From positions 124,547 through 188,546 of the forward strand of contig JBBHKE010000193.1 of the NCBI GenBank assembly GCA_037447655.1: 64,000 nt of DNA, given 5' to 3'. The notes beneath the pieces were generated by a model. That model did not search any database and was not told the origin of the DNA. It saw nothing but the letters and a program-made list of their open reading frames with translations. Positions 46,832 to 59,148 of the stretch are shown here, in pieces. Within the stretch, counting starts at the first letter, position 1. Every line of letters starts with the position of its first letter. The stretch is from Zygnema cylindricum. Taxonomy: Eukaryota > Streptophyta > Zygnematophyceae > Zygnematales > Zygnemataceae. The translations under genes and the position numbers were made by a program.

Positions 46832-47927
46832 GTTTAAGCGGATATATCATAAGGTTAACTTAGTACATCGGTGAACTAAACTGTCGGTGAATCAAATTGC
46901 TATATTGCAAAATTGCTAAAACAATTAAACACTTACCGGATTTTGAAATTTCTGTGTGCAAGAATTTATTTCTTCTTTGTTTGCCTATCTGTTATTAATG
47001 ATGAAAAAACATGTATAGTTATCAACTCTAATAACGATGAGCGGTGTATTTTATTTTGTATGTGAATTGTTGATCCCAGTTTGTGTGGCTAGTCTTGACA
47101 AGTTTACAATCCGTTAAAAAAATTTTCCACACTAATTTTGGTGAAATTTAAATGGATCTATGGAACTTTCACTTTTCAATCTAAGAAGTGAAAGTTTAAT
47201 TTATTAACGATTTCTTAAGGTCAAATTAAAGATTATCTTTTAAACAAAAGCTGGAGTTAAAACCATTGAATGAACTTATTAGGTTTCATCTAGAAAATCC
47301 ATGAAATTACTTTAGTTTTCACCATAGCAAATTGCAAGTGTACTTGAATAATATCTTAAAAACCCATCAAACAACATTAGTTTGTACCTTAGAAGTTTAT
47401 TTTTACAAACTTTTTTTACACTTTAAAAACCCACTATAAAAAATCTGATTATTTTCCACCTTAAATATCCACTAAATAAAATCTTAGTTTTCACCTTAAA
47501 AACCATCAAACAACAAAGGTTTTCTCGTTAGAAATACAATTTGAATAAAATCATCAAACAAACTGTCTTAAACCGTAGAAATTTAGGTTCAATCTTAATC
47601 TTCACCATTAAAGAAACCCTAGTATATGGACTTAACTAGAAATAGAATTCAATAAATTTCACTAAACAATCTTTTTCTGTCCTTCAGAATTTATTAAGCA
47701 ATCTTAATTTTCACCCAAAAGAGAAGAAAACACCCGGCATGTAGACTTAGCTCAGAATTTATATTATCCACTCTAATATTTAATAGGTCCATGCATCCGA
47801 TTTAATAAAAAACCCAGAAAAAAAGTAAAAAAAAAACCTAAAAAAACTCAAAAAAACCCAAAAAAACAAAAAAAAAACCCAAAATAAAATTTAAATAAAA
47901 TGGTTTTTTGTCTTTTTCTGGATACAG
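46832..47927. other. Rest of M16 intron 1, AT-rich
   Basis: A lone right terminus CTCTAATAACGATGAGCGGTG-TA sits at 47028-47049, so another old element ends there. The rest is AT-rich with A-rich CCC/AAA patches near 47820-47890; no coding signal. Confidence 0.6.
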
Positions 47928-48009
47928 GCGGCAGCAGCCATGGCCGTGGGTGTGGGATATTTCAGTGATCCCGAGGACGTCCCGGGATTGGCCCATTTTC
48001 TCGGTAAGT

Positions 48010-48240
48010 CTTTAAATATTTAATCACCAAAAAACATATTTAATCCAAAAAAACATAGTCACCCAAAAAAAAGCATGTTTAATCACCAGAAACCCATGTT
48101 TAATCACCCAAAAACATATATAATCACAAAATTGAAATTTCATCATCAAAAGAAACTTATTTAATCACCAAATGTTTAATCACCAAAAAGACATTTAATC
48201 ACCAAAAAAACATGTTTAATCACCGAGAAAACATCTAATT
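48010..48240. repeat. Minisatellite (CATGTTTAATCACCAAAAA type) in M16 intron 2
   Basis: About ten imperfect units of 17-22 bp starting about 10 nt after the 5' splice site at 48004. Confidence 0.85.
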
Positions 48241-49509
48241 GATAATCTTTTGTAATTAGTGTGGATTTTTACTCTTTTTTTTTGTGCCTGTTTTTCCTGT
48301 ACCATTTTTGTGTTTTATGAGGTTTTGTTGATCTTGAAAATGGGTTGGTTTTATTTTGTTTTTTTTCCGAAATTAACCAAATACTTGAAAGCGATTTGTT
48401 TGTTTGTTTTTCTACTTTGGGTTTTTGGAAAAATTTAAAAAGGAATGTTTTTTTTAAAACAGAACACATGCTTTTTTTTCGAGTGAAATATCCCTCTGAA
48501 GATACTTATTTTTTTTAAAATGAGGTGGTTTTATTTTAATTTCTCCTTCTATTTTATTTTTTGAGGAGGGAGGAGAGGAATATGTACTAAAAACTTTGAA
48601 ATTATTTAAATTTTGTGGCATATTATTATTAAAGTCGGAACTTGGAAAATAAAGTTAAAAGGAAAAAAAAAACTGAACTTGCATTTTAGTCATTGTTTAC
48701 AAAAAAATAAATTATCATCATTACAAAGGGCAAAATAGGATCATCAGCAAAAAGAAAAAAAAATACTAAAATCATTGACAAAAGACAAAAAAGATTGAAG
48801 TCATCACAGAAAGGCTCAAAAAAAAATCTTAGAAAAAAAGACAAAAAACAACTGAAATTTATCACAAAAGGAGAAAAATAAAATAAAATTGGCAAATGAA
48901 AGATAAGTCTAGGATTTTTTAGAGAAAGAGAGGAGATGAAAGGGAGAGGAGAGAGGAGAGGGGAGAGGGGAGGGGGAGAAGATCGGAGAAGAGGGGTGGC
49001 AGGGGACGGGGGAGGGGAGAGAGAGGGGGGAGGAGGGAGAAGGGAGAAAAGAGGAGACTTAAATATACATCCGCAAATTGAAAAGAAGAGTTAAAAATTC
49101 AAACATTCTCACAACTGCCAATTTTTCCTCAAAACTTTACCGAAACTTTATCAAAACTTCACGGATTTTTTTTTTTTTTTCAAGGAAACTGAATCCTTGG
49201 TTTTCTGTTTATGGATATGTGTATTTGTTTTTTTTTACTATTACTTATTTATTTTTTTTAGCATGGGGGGAGATCCAACGCCTATACTTCCTCGGAGCAC
49301 ACCAACTATCATCTAGATGTCGGCCACGAACACTTGGAGGGGGCTCTTGACAGGTATTTTTTTTTATTATTATTTTTTTATTATTATTATTTTTTTTTTA
49401 TTAATTAATGTATTTATTTTAGTTTATTTCTTTGTTTTTTTTTTCTATTTTTTTTTTCTTTTTTTTCTAATATTTTTCATATTTTTCATTATTTATTTTA
49501 TTTATTTAG

Positions 49510-49560
49510 TACCCTGAATACCATTTTGACGTCAGCCACACACCCCGAGGAGGCACTCAG
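49510..49560 (+). pseudogene. Decayed duplicate of an M16 exon
   Basis: After an AG at 49508-49509 the plus strand reads YPEYHFDVSHTPRGGTQ. YHFDVSH matches NYHLDVGH of the exon at 49262-49353, and more closely the family form YFDVSH. The following CACACACCCCGAGGAGGCACTCAG is like a version of HEHLEGALD with small indels. No donor GT follows. It looks like a broken extra exon copy within the intron. Confidence 0.5.
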
Positions 49561-50028
49561 TTTTTTTTTTTTTTTTGCTATTAGTTATTTATCTGTCTTT
49601 TTTTTCTGGTTTTTTTTTGTCTGTGAACATCTTTGTTTTAACAGTCTTTATTTTATTTATCTATTCATTTTTTTCAACATTTTTTTGAAAATTTAACAAT
49701 TTATTATGCCTCTATTTTCTTATTATTATTTATTGTATGTATTTTTTATTTTAGATTTAGATTCTCAGGATTTTTGTTTTTCCTTTTTTTTTATATATAT
49801 GGTAGAATGTGACAATGTATACGTACAAAATAATAATAATAAAAATAAAAAAAAATCCGGATAAGACATTTTTGTAAGTTCACTTTTATGGTTTTTTTTT
49901 CTTTTCTTTTTTCCAATATTTTACAAATGGGATTTTGGAAACATTAAATTTCAGATTTGCCCAATTTTTTATTTGCCCTCTTCTCTCTCCGGACGCAACT
50001 GATCGAGAAATGAATGCTGTGAACTCAG

Positions 50029-51065
50029 GTAACTTCTCTCTCTTTCTCTCTTTTTTATCTCTCGCTCTCCCTCTCTCTCTCTCGCTTGGTCGCAGATTTT
50101 GATTTTTACAGCGTGGAATTAGGGTTTGGGAAACCTTTTTGCCCAATTTTACTGTATTTTGTGTTTTATTTTGAATTTTTCTCAATATTCCTCATATTTC
50201 TTTCTTTTAGTGCAACTTAATTTGTTAACTAGTGGATGTTTATTTTGTTCGGGATTTGATATTTTCTTTCTTTTTCTCTTGTCAAATTTAATCATTCATA
50301 AAACTTAACAAAATAAAAATATATATTCTATATATCAAGATTGCACGATTTATCACCTATAATTATCACCGCTTTATAGTTGGGCATAGCGTGGCATAGC
50401 GCCGATACGCTTACCCTAGCAGGATACTAATTGCTTTGGTGTTTAGTGGTGGTTCTTGACACGTTTATTCGGAATCGGAGCGGGTTCGATTTCAGGGAGC
50501 TCTGCAAAATCCGACTTGCCTCGACCAAGTCCGGTTCACTTTTAGTACTCACCAGAGTATTAAAGGTGTTTGTAAGTATCACGATGCCTTGCGCGTGCAG
50601 GGGCGTTTCTTTGTAATTTGGACACTCGTGTAGGGGTTCAGTGTGGATTGGTTATATTACGAACATTTTTTTTTGAGTATTTGCATTTTCCTTGTTTTCC
50701 TTGCATGCTATCTGGCCGTGAGTGGCCTTGAGTTTCCCTGTGACTATCTGAATTGGATTTCCTTTCATAGATCTTGTCGTTGGTGGCACCGTTTAGACAA
50801 TTTTATGTCTGTGCCGCTGTAGATCTGCACCGAAAGGTGCCTGGATAGTTCTCTGTTTGTTTTTATAGATCTGGCCCTTCGGCCTTGCCCCATTGTTTGC
50901 AGGGTAGAGGTTTTGGTATTCTGGCTTTTTGCTAGATCTGACCACCGAGTCTTGCTAGAGACTTCGTGTGTTCACTTATTTTGTCTGGATTGACCTGTCA
51001 CTTGACGCACCTCGGTTAGTTCGTTTTGAAATTTTTAGTCATAATCGAAGGTTTTCTCTTCGTTT
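50029..51065. other. M16 intron start and 5' leader of the gag element
   Basis: The intron starts with CT-rich sequence up to about 50085. From about 50340 the composition rises in GC and leads into the gag frame. I find no repeat of the presumed 3' LTR here and no standard primer-binding site. Confidence 0.5.
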
Positions 51066-53279
51066 ATGCCCACGGATTGGGATAACTTACGTTATCAATC
51101 CGGATCTACCCGCGACGGGACAGTTTTCCGTCCACCGCAGTTAGATCTTTCTAGTTTCTCTGAGTCTACGGACGCACCAGTTTCGGTTGCGACCCTTAGA
51201 TCTTCGTCTGTTTGGTCAGTATTGACCACAGTCTCATCATCCTCAATTTCCTCTAGGTCATCCCTAGATAGAACCGAAAGAGACTTTCCAGAGGAAATCT
51301 TTTTCCATCCTCTCACATTTCCGTTTTCGGTCGGTCCAAATTTGGAACCACTCGTGCATTCTTCCTTTGACGACATGGCTTCCTCTTCAGAGGGGGGCAT
51401 GGGAAAAATGCAATTTTGCTTTTCAGGGATGAAAGATACCATGTCTTTATCCCATTTTCGTATGCTTTATGATACCGAAATGCGTGAATTGGCATTTCGC
51501 TACCAAGTTCGATTTGATCTTCGTGTGGCATTCTCTCTTCTTGGTCGATACCTCAAAGGTTCAACCATTACATTATATTCTCGCAAGTATGATGCTATAC
51601 TCGCGATGACGGAATTTTCCCCTCCTTTTGCTGGTACACCCGAGGTCATAGGTCAAGCGGATATTCCATACCAGGCCGCTTTTCCCGAGGTCTTAGATGC
51701 CCAAGGTGTTGTCCTAATTCCCGCAGTCTCAGAAATTCCTCGCCAATACGCTGTGGCTGCTCGTGCTGCTGTCCCAGCAAGGCCAGGGATGATAATTCCG
51801 TTGCGGGATCCACTATCTGTTATGTTCGATTTCTTAGAAACCGAGTATCGGATGCAAAACCCCGATCAGGTGAAAGAATTGATGAATTTTACGCGTAAAC
51901 CAGGAGAAACCGCGCCTGCTTTACGTACTCGCATGGAGACATTGCGAGAAGCTTTACCGGACCTGATGTCTGATGCGGAAGCTGTTCAAAAAATTGTTGG
52001 ACAGTTTCCAGATCAATTGAAACGTTTTATACAAAGTCGTCTCACTCAGACTTACGGTCTGAAATTTACATTTGATCAAGCCGCTCAATATGCGGTAGAA
52101 TATGAGATGCAATCATGTTGGTGGGAAGCTCATGATCGTTCGGAAGTCGCTTCCCCACTTTCTCCACCTAGCAGTCCGTGGCCTCCTAATAGGCCTCCAA
52201 AGACGCCGGCCATGGGAAATCCACCATTTAATTCCAGCGACCGATTATGTTTTCGATGTGGAAACACGGGGCATGATGCCCGCATGTGCCCTGATAAGTC
52301 GGCCACATGCACCCATTGCAACCAGAAAGGACATTACGTCCACCGTTGCCATGTTAAGGACCCTAATTTTTCGTATCAGAATCAGATTCAGAACGGTGGA
52401 ATTCCTGCCCGTTCTGCCAAGCCGGTCACTCCTCCTTCCGAGACAGAGAAAGAGGCGACTCCGCCTAAGACCTCTCGCAGAGAGAGGGAAAAGGCCGAGT
52501 TACAAGTCATGATGGCCGCCATGATGAAGGAACAATTTGCCGCCTTCATGGCTGAAATGAAACCCCAATTCACGGGGATGGCAAGGACTGTCGTCCACAC
52601 GCCATCGTTGGTTAGTCGAATCCTCCGGGAATCCACTGCCCAACAACGGGCATCCACCTTCGATAAAGGATCCCTTGATCATAATCAGGACGGTAAATTA
52701 CAGAATTCCCGTATTCCACTTTCTTTCGAGAAAGAATCTCTCTCTCCTCTACCGAACACAGCTTCCTCCATTGTGGCTGAAGCTCTCACCATTCTGGATA
52801 GTACCATACATGATGCACATCGAGTCAAGGAACGACTTAGCATCCTTTCTGCCATGATTGATGAGGCCCCCAAGGCCTCTCCCTTTCCTAATGAGTTTCC
52901 CAAAGCCTCTCCCCTTGTTGACGAGTTCGCTGCAACCGCCGCTTTGAGGGCGTTGCAACTGAACCGTAGTCTTTCAGTCATTCAGCTAGTTACCGCGGAT
53001 GAGCGCCGTGACCTTGATCCTCACATCAGTTTCTTGAACAATTCTCGAATGTCCTTCTCAGTTAATGGTGTTTCTCCTTCTCTCCCTCTCATGGACACTA
53101 AAGCCAAACCCGTGATCCTTGGATCCGGATTTGCGCTCAAGCTTGGTCTGACAGCAACAAGCTCCAAGCCACGTCAACTCGGCTTCTTACTTCAGCGAGT
53201 ACCACGGAGTCAGTGCTTGGAATCACCAAGGACCCGTTGGTCTTTCGGTTTGACAACGGAACCGAGAGTGAGTCCGTAG
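51066..53279 (+). mobile_element. LTR-retroelement gag with two zinc knuckles and a protease start (737 aa frame)
   Basis: One long frame. The capsid-like part (about residues 230-360) has LRDPLSVMFDFLETEYRMQN and MNFTRKPGETAPALRTRMET, as in plant Ty3-type gag. Two CCHC knuckles follow: CFRCGNTGHDARMC and CTHCNQKGHYVHRC (around residues 395-430). After a Pro/Ser/Glu-rich part the frame enters a retropepsin-like start, LMDTKAKPVILGSGFALKLG, in which the usual DTG active-site triplet reads DTK. Near 53210 the protease frame shifts: an adjacent frame continues VFRFDNGTESESVVVSVRAL and then LVGQDVIF. The element is inserted within the M16 peptidase gene, same orientation. Reverse transcriptase and integrase are absent. 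Confidence 0.85.
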
Positions 53280-53805
53280 TGGTTTCTGTCCGAGCATTGG
53301 TCACCAAATCAAACGACTAAGAATGCTTAGTGGGACAAGATGTTATCTTCTGAATCGGTGGAGGAGTAGATATGCATGATCAAACCTTCTCTTACCGTCC
53401 CTCTAATTTTCCGGGGAGCAAAATTTGCCTCCCTCTTGTCTCTGCTCGCAAGTCGTTGCCCACTATGGCACATTTGGCTTCCGCTCTCCCTGCATTTTCC
53501 ATCATCGACCTTCGAGATAGTTTTAGTCAGCCCGATTTTCTCCTCGACTCGCGTCATCTCTTGGATACCATCGACAACGAGGTCTTTCCATACGTTTTCC
53601 ATTTGGTGGATTCCGATACTAATGGGATGTTGAGTTTGCCGGGGGTTCACACATGTACAGGTGATGATCAAGGGTTCCACATGGAGTGCCTCTCTCCTCC
53701 ATTATCTTTCAACCCGGCTGACCATTGCTGCTGTTCCAGGCCCTCAGCTGTGTTGACCAGCTCCTCGACCAGCTCCTCCACAGGCTAAGGAGTTGGGGGG
53801 GGAAT
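53280..53805 (+). mobile_element. Protease-like tail of the retroelement and polypurine tract
   Basis: Shifted frames continue the protease region: LVGQDVIF at about 53330, IGGGVDMHDQTFSYRPSNFP, then an open stretch to 53788. A polypurine tract AAGGAGTTGGGGGGGGAA at 53787-53804 ends directly before TGTTGG, the form of a 3' LTR start. Confidence 0.6.
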
Positions 53806-54424
53806 TGTTGGTTCCACTTCACTCTTGGGGAGTATTCTTCCCCTTTTCTCTTTGGGTCATTTTCACCTTTATTCTTTCTCTTGGTCTATTTATTTTCTTG
53901 ACTTTTCATATTCATTTCCGTTGTTGTGTATGTTTGTGAGCATGACTTTGCTGGTTGTGATGCATGTTTGCTTGCTTGCTTCTCATGCACGACAGCTCGT
54001 GTTTTCTCATTCGAAGTCGTCCGTTCGATTCCGGCGGCGCGCATAATGTTATTTTGCATCAGTTGTACTTTGTGTCCGCCGTCCTTTTCCAGTTCCATGT
54101 TCACTAGTTTGTCAATGAAGTCTCGTACGTTGCAGTACATTTTTTGTTCAGTTAACCTACCAACGTTTATGTGCTCCGCTGTCCGTAACAAATCGCAGTT
54201 AAACAAGAACGGAACATATTTTTATACGTGGCATGCCACGCTATATAAAGTCAATAAAATAATACAGTATGCTATAAAGTACTATTGTATGCATACTATA
54301 TTTTTTTTTAGTTATCGCCGATATGGATTTGTTGGTCTCATACCGATATATCGAAACCTTTAACCGTTCGATAACCGATAACTATCGGTATCGGTGTTTT
54401 CGCGATAAGTTTTTTACCAATACA
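53806..54424 (+). mobile_element. Presumed 3' LTR of the gag element
   Basis: Begins TGTTGGTTCCACTTC after the polypurine tract. The end is placed near 54424 because from about 54425 the sequence matches the unrelated duplicate at 44405. A tRNA-like TTCGATTCCGGC lies at 54013-54027. No matching 5' LTR is seen, so the call rests on the polypurine tract. Confidence 0.4.
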
Positions 54425-54565
54425 CAACACTACAAAATATGCATTCCTTTCATCGTAAATAAAAAACACACATATCGTCAAAATCGCCAAATGTTTAATC
54501 GTCAAATCGTTACATCCTCGAATTGTTAAATCGCCAAAGTCGTCAAAACCGTTTAGATGTTACAG

Positions 54566-55039
54566 TACAACGTCAATCGCCATTATAGTAAAGGAATAAA
54601 TAGCGTAAAAAAATAATTAGTGTTATTAACACTAATCGTTATTTTTTTTTTAAATATATATATACCATTTAATCCCTAACTGTAATTTGGGTGCCTGATA
54701 ATAATATCGCAACGATTGACAGTAATATGTTAACCGTACAAAATCTGACAATTCGACGTGTCGTGTTGTTCTGGGTGTGACATATGAAACGTGATTTTTT
54801 TCGGGAGTTGATCTCTGCTTCGGTGCACTTTCATTCATATAGCAATAATGTTAATGCTTTTTATGCCTTTGGTATACCATTTCATGAATACCCTGACCGT
54901 GCATTATTCTATCGGTAATTTCATTTTGCTAATTGAAAAAAAAACCTAATTAGAATAATAAAAAAATATAATTATGGATTATTTCATGTTTTTTTTTAAA
55001 TGGACCGATTAGTCATTCTCTATAGCGATTGGCGGTGTA
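54566..55039. mobile_element. TA-flanked inverted-repeat element in the 54-kb duplicate
   Basis: Ends TA-CAACGTCAATCGCCATTATA and TATAGCGATTGGCGGTG-TA. The duplicate at about 44554-44562 has no insert. Confidence 0.85.
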
Positions 55040-55229
55040 CTATACTAGTGAGGCACTGGTTTCGTAAAAAACTCTCCAATAAAACTGACTGGTCACCCAC
55101 GCAAAGGACATAAACCGTACATAGAAGATCATATATGACAAGTGAACTTGTAGGTAAGACGGTCGGAAGCGCAAATTGTTGTGACAACAGTTCACGAATC
55201 ACAAACATGAAAACTGTCAGTTTTTACTG

Positions 55230-55774
55230 TACACCGTCAATCGATATTAGAGTAAACGAATAAATATCATTAAAAAAATATTAGAGTTATTAACACTAAT
55301 CGGGTTTTTTTTTTTTTTTAAAACCATATATACTAATTAATCCCTAAATGTAATTTGGGTTGTTCTAAATAATAAATACCTGCCCATTCGATGTCTACGA
55401 TAATATGTGTACCCGTAATCTGACAATCCGTACGCCGTCGCGCTGTTCACACGGTCGAAGGATGAACATATGAGAACATGATTTTTGTCGACGAGTTTGC
55501 GTCTCTTTCTTCCAGTGCTCGTTCACATGTGGGCAATATTGTTTTGTCTTTTTATGCCTTTGTAATTTAAAAAGTACCATATCGTACGGATATACCCTGT
55601 CCGCACGCCACACTATTTCAATCGCAGTGTACTTCCATTATTAACGCTAATTGAAAAAAAACCCTAATTAGAATCATGGAAAAAATAGAAGTATGGATTG
55701 TTTTTCAGGTTTTTATTATTTGAAAAAATGGCACCGAATTAGCGTTATTTACTCTAATAGCGATTGGCGATGTA
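55230..55774. mobile_element. TA-flanked inverted-repeat element in the 54-kb duplicate, borders proven
   Basis: Filled site ACTG-TA-CACCGTCAATCGATATTAG ... CTAATAGCGATTGGCGATG-TA-GTTTTCC; empty site at 44.75 kb ACTG-TA-GTTTTCC. The body is 541 bp (55232-55772) and the target duplication is exactly TA. Confidence 0.95.
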
Positions 55775-55870
55775 GTTTTCCAGTTTATCGTTGACTCGCA
55801 AGAAATTCACCAACTGCAAGTAATAATCTGCCACCTGGCAGACCTGCCCCTGCAATGTTGAAGGGTGTGT

Positions 55871-57671
55871 CCCCATGTGTTCAAGTAAGGGTTTTTTTTC
55901 GTCGTTTTCACAGAAAATGGGACTTGCAACGAGAAAATATTACGTCGTACGAAAAAAGGGCAAAAACACAAGTACATTTTGCGCCATTTTGGAACTTGGA
56001 AGGTACGACAATTTGGCGTTATTATCATCGCGATCCACTTCCAGCTCATCTTCACACTTGCATTGGAATCAAATCGCGACCTGATTTTAATCAAAATACT
56101 ACCCTATTGACAAATATAAAACCTGGATTGCACGCGTCGAACGTTTTCAAAAAACTTTGCATGAAGGAAAATACATGCTATTTTTTTTCGTCACGCGCAT
56201 GCTCATAAGAAAATGACAAACATGTACGAAAAAAAAATTGTGGGGGTCTCGAACCTCCACTTTCCTTCACGGGTCCTTTGCAAAATTTGACGTCGTCCTC
56301 GTCTCTCCCCCTCTTTCTCACTCGACCGCTCTTCTTTTTCTCTTATTTACACGAGATGAAGCAATAATAGTATCAAATGAAAGATATATTTTTTTTCTTT
56401 TTTTTTTAATATTTTTGCTCTAAGTTTGATGGCATATCGAATAATAAAAGATAAGAAAACGAAATCGGGAAGCCATGGCGGAAAATGTACGTACTGATGA
56501 CATCACATGGTAGCATGACTTCGCTATGTCACAAAACCCTAAACATCTACAACGTCACAAAAACCTCGACGTCTACAACCTTCGCCGTTTTTAGGAAGTT
56601 TCGTAGTTTTGTAGTCTTCTATATTTCGTTTCGTAGACTATCGCACATTTTGTAAACGTCTACAACTGTCACATATTTGAAGTAATGAACGCGCAAGTAA
56701 CGATTGACATAGGCAAACTTTGAAAAGTACACCGTAAAATCTGCGCTAAAATCCAAAGTAACGTTTCAAAGTTTCGGTTACATGGGGACACGCCCTAAAT
56801 CAACTTCAATTTGTCAAATCATGCGGTGCGACGCTTTGTAATCAATAAGCCAATCAGGGATGTTACCTGTAGCATTACAGGCGTACCCAGAGTCCACGGG
56901 TGAAGTGGCGCAGGTATGTATTGGAGAGGCGCTTCCGTGACGTAGATACGACAGAGGTATTGTACGACATAATTATTTGATTCGTATTAGGGGCCCGATG
57001 GTACCGGCGGAGGATAGTAACAGCTAGTACTGTACCGGCCGGGTACCAAGGAGAGAAGGATCGTTGGGTTTCGGTTTTGGTGGGTTAGATTGTCACGTAA
57101 CCCGGTTGTACGTTCCTCTCTGTCGTTTTCGGGCCAATGGTGGGGCACTCGTCGACAGCGTGGTCACGTTCTTTGCAACATTTTCGAAAAAAAGTACAAA
57201 TCATGCAAGAGGCAAAGATTTATTGGGAAACAAAAGTGGTTACCATCAGCTGACACGTCAGGTTTATGTACTGACCGTCGTTTTTTGCTTTGTCCTTTTT
57301 CTAAAAGGGAAAAGCATTGTAGTCGCCTTCGTCTCTGGTGACAACGAGAATTGACCGTCGATGTTTTATGTGTAAGATCTTGAACCGTTGAGGGTTTTGA
57401 GTTAGGATTGGCGTCTTTGGTGACAAAGGAAAGGGACACGTGGTACAATCCTATTTGTTGTATTTCACGTGGTTGTAGTGGTATGATAAATGTCCAGACA
57501 AAATCGACGTCACGCCAAAATGTCGTGTTATCAATACCGGTTGAGTAACGTACAGTATCGTACGCTAAATTTTTTCGCGTGCCATTCCGTACATCACGTC
57601 GATTTGTCGCTTTATCAATATCCGTACACGCCAAAATGTCGTGTTACCAATACCGGTGAAGTAACGTACAG
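55871..57671. other. Region left of the assembly gap, no gene recognised
   Basis: GC is higher between 56880 and 57660. CGCCAAAATGTCGTGTTA with ACCGGT...AGTAACGTACAG occurs at 57513-57555 and again at 57630-57671 just before the Ns. No M16 exon is found. Confidence 0.5.
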
Positions 57672-57681
57672 NNNNNNNNNN
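57672..57681. other. Assembly gap (10 N)
   Basis: Ten Ns in the sequence: a scaffold join of unknown true length. Missing M16 exons could lie here. Confidence 1.
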
Positions 57682-59148
57682 CCTCCTTCCGACTCTGCCC
57701 TTCCTCCTTCCCAATATTCCCTCCCTCCTCCGACTTCGCCCTCCCTCCCATCTTATCTCCCCTCCCTCCCTCCCTCTTAATCTGCCCTCCCTCCCTCCTT
57801 CCCTCCCAATTTGCCCCCCTCACTCCTTCTTTCCCTCTCTCCCTCCCTCCCTCCCTCCCTCCCTCCCACTCTCCCTCGCTCCCTCCATCCCTCCCACCCA
57901 ATCAGCCCTCCCTCCCAATCAATTTCATCCTCTCTGACTCTTCGCCCTTCTCTCTTTCTATCTCCTTCTCTCTCTTATTCCGTTTTATTCTTATTGATGT
58001 TTACTCCCATTCTCCCTGATATTTTTTGTTTTTTTGTTTTTCAACTTTCTTTTGGCCTCTTTCTTTTCCCTTTCTCCTCCCTCTCCCTCTCCTCCTCTTC
58101 CTCCTTACTAGTTTCTATGTTGTCTTATCTTACGTGTTTGCCTTATCCATCATTTCTCAATTTTTAAATTCTCGAGCTTAAAAGTTTCTTTCTTTTTAAC
58201 TTCATTATCCAACTCATTTTTTGTGCGTTTAGCAGACTGTTTTTATTTATATGTTCTTGATTTTTTTTTCCCGCACCCCATGACTGATTTCTATTCCATT
58301 TTTTTGGAGTTGTGTGTGACATGAGTCCCATTGAGTGAAGCGCGCTCGCCTTTTTACTGATTCCGGAGAAGAAGGTGCCTAGTTTCTCTTTTTTTTTCTC
58401 TTTTTTTAAAACTTATTAATTTATAGTTATTCAAATATAAATATATATTTATATTTATAGAGCGAGATGGATGTGTTATATATATAGATATATGTAAACA
58501 AATATTTATATATATAAATATATATTTCACTTATTGTTATATCATATTTGTTTTTTGTTCTTTATTAAAATGTTGTTTATCATAATTATTATTAAGACTT
58601 ATTTTTTGTGATTTGTAACTTGGCTGCTTGTTGTTTTGACGTGTTTTATGTTTTCTTTTCACGTTGTACTTTTAATTTTATGTTAGTTTATGATCGAGAT
58701 AATTGTGTAATTTTGTTTATTATTCTGCCCGAAAAACTCATATTTTCTATAAACATTTTAAAAAGAAAAAAAAAGGGAGGAGATTTGAATGTGTTTCATT
58801 TGACTCGAACCCTTTATTTTGTTAAGGAATCCTTTTCTCTTGGTTTTTGATGGAGTCCCTCCTCTTCTTCTCTCCCTCCCTATCCCCCTTCCCCCCCCCA
58901 TCTCTTCCTTCCTCTTCCTTTTTCCCTCTCTCTATCCTGCTATCCCCCTCTCCTTTCGTCCCCCTCTCTCTCCCTCCCAATCCGTCCTCCCCCACTCTCA
59001 ATCTGCCCTCCCACCCTTTTAATTTGCCCTCCTTTCCCTATCTCCCTCCCTCCCTCCCTCCCTCTGTCCCTCTCTCCCTCCCTCCCTCTTAATATTTATC
59101 CATTTTACCCTGTCCCCCTTTTTTTTCTTTTTTTTTTCTTTTTTTCAG
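57682..59148. repeat. CT/CCCT-rich and AT-rich intron sequence
   Basis: CCCT-type pyrimidine tracts at 57682-57990, 58060-58105 and 58855-59090, TATA-rich sequence at 58430-58540. No gene. The part directly before 59149 is the polypyrimidine tract of the next M16 exon. Confidence 0.8.

Larger units (their letters stand above)
54425..55870. repeat. Segmental duplicate of 44400-44850 carrying two transposon insertions
   Basis: 54425-54565, 55040-55229 and 55775-55870 align in order with 44405-44850 (for example ATATGCATTCCTTTCATCGT and CCAACTGCAAGTAATAAT). The breaks coincide with two TA-flanked elements that are absent from the 44.4-kb copy. Confidence 0.9.

Noticed and set aside
53806-54424. 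Matching 5' LTR for the gag element at 50.3-51.0 kb
   Set aside because: No direct repeat of the TGTTGG... sequence was found there; only a 12-base word is shared, in reverse.
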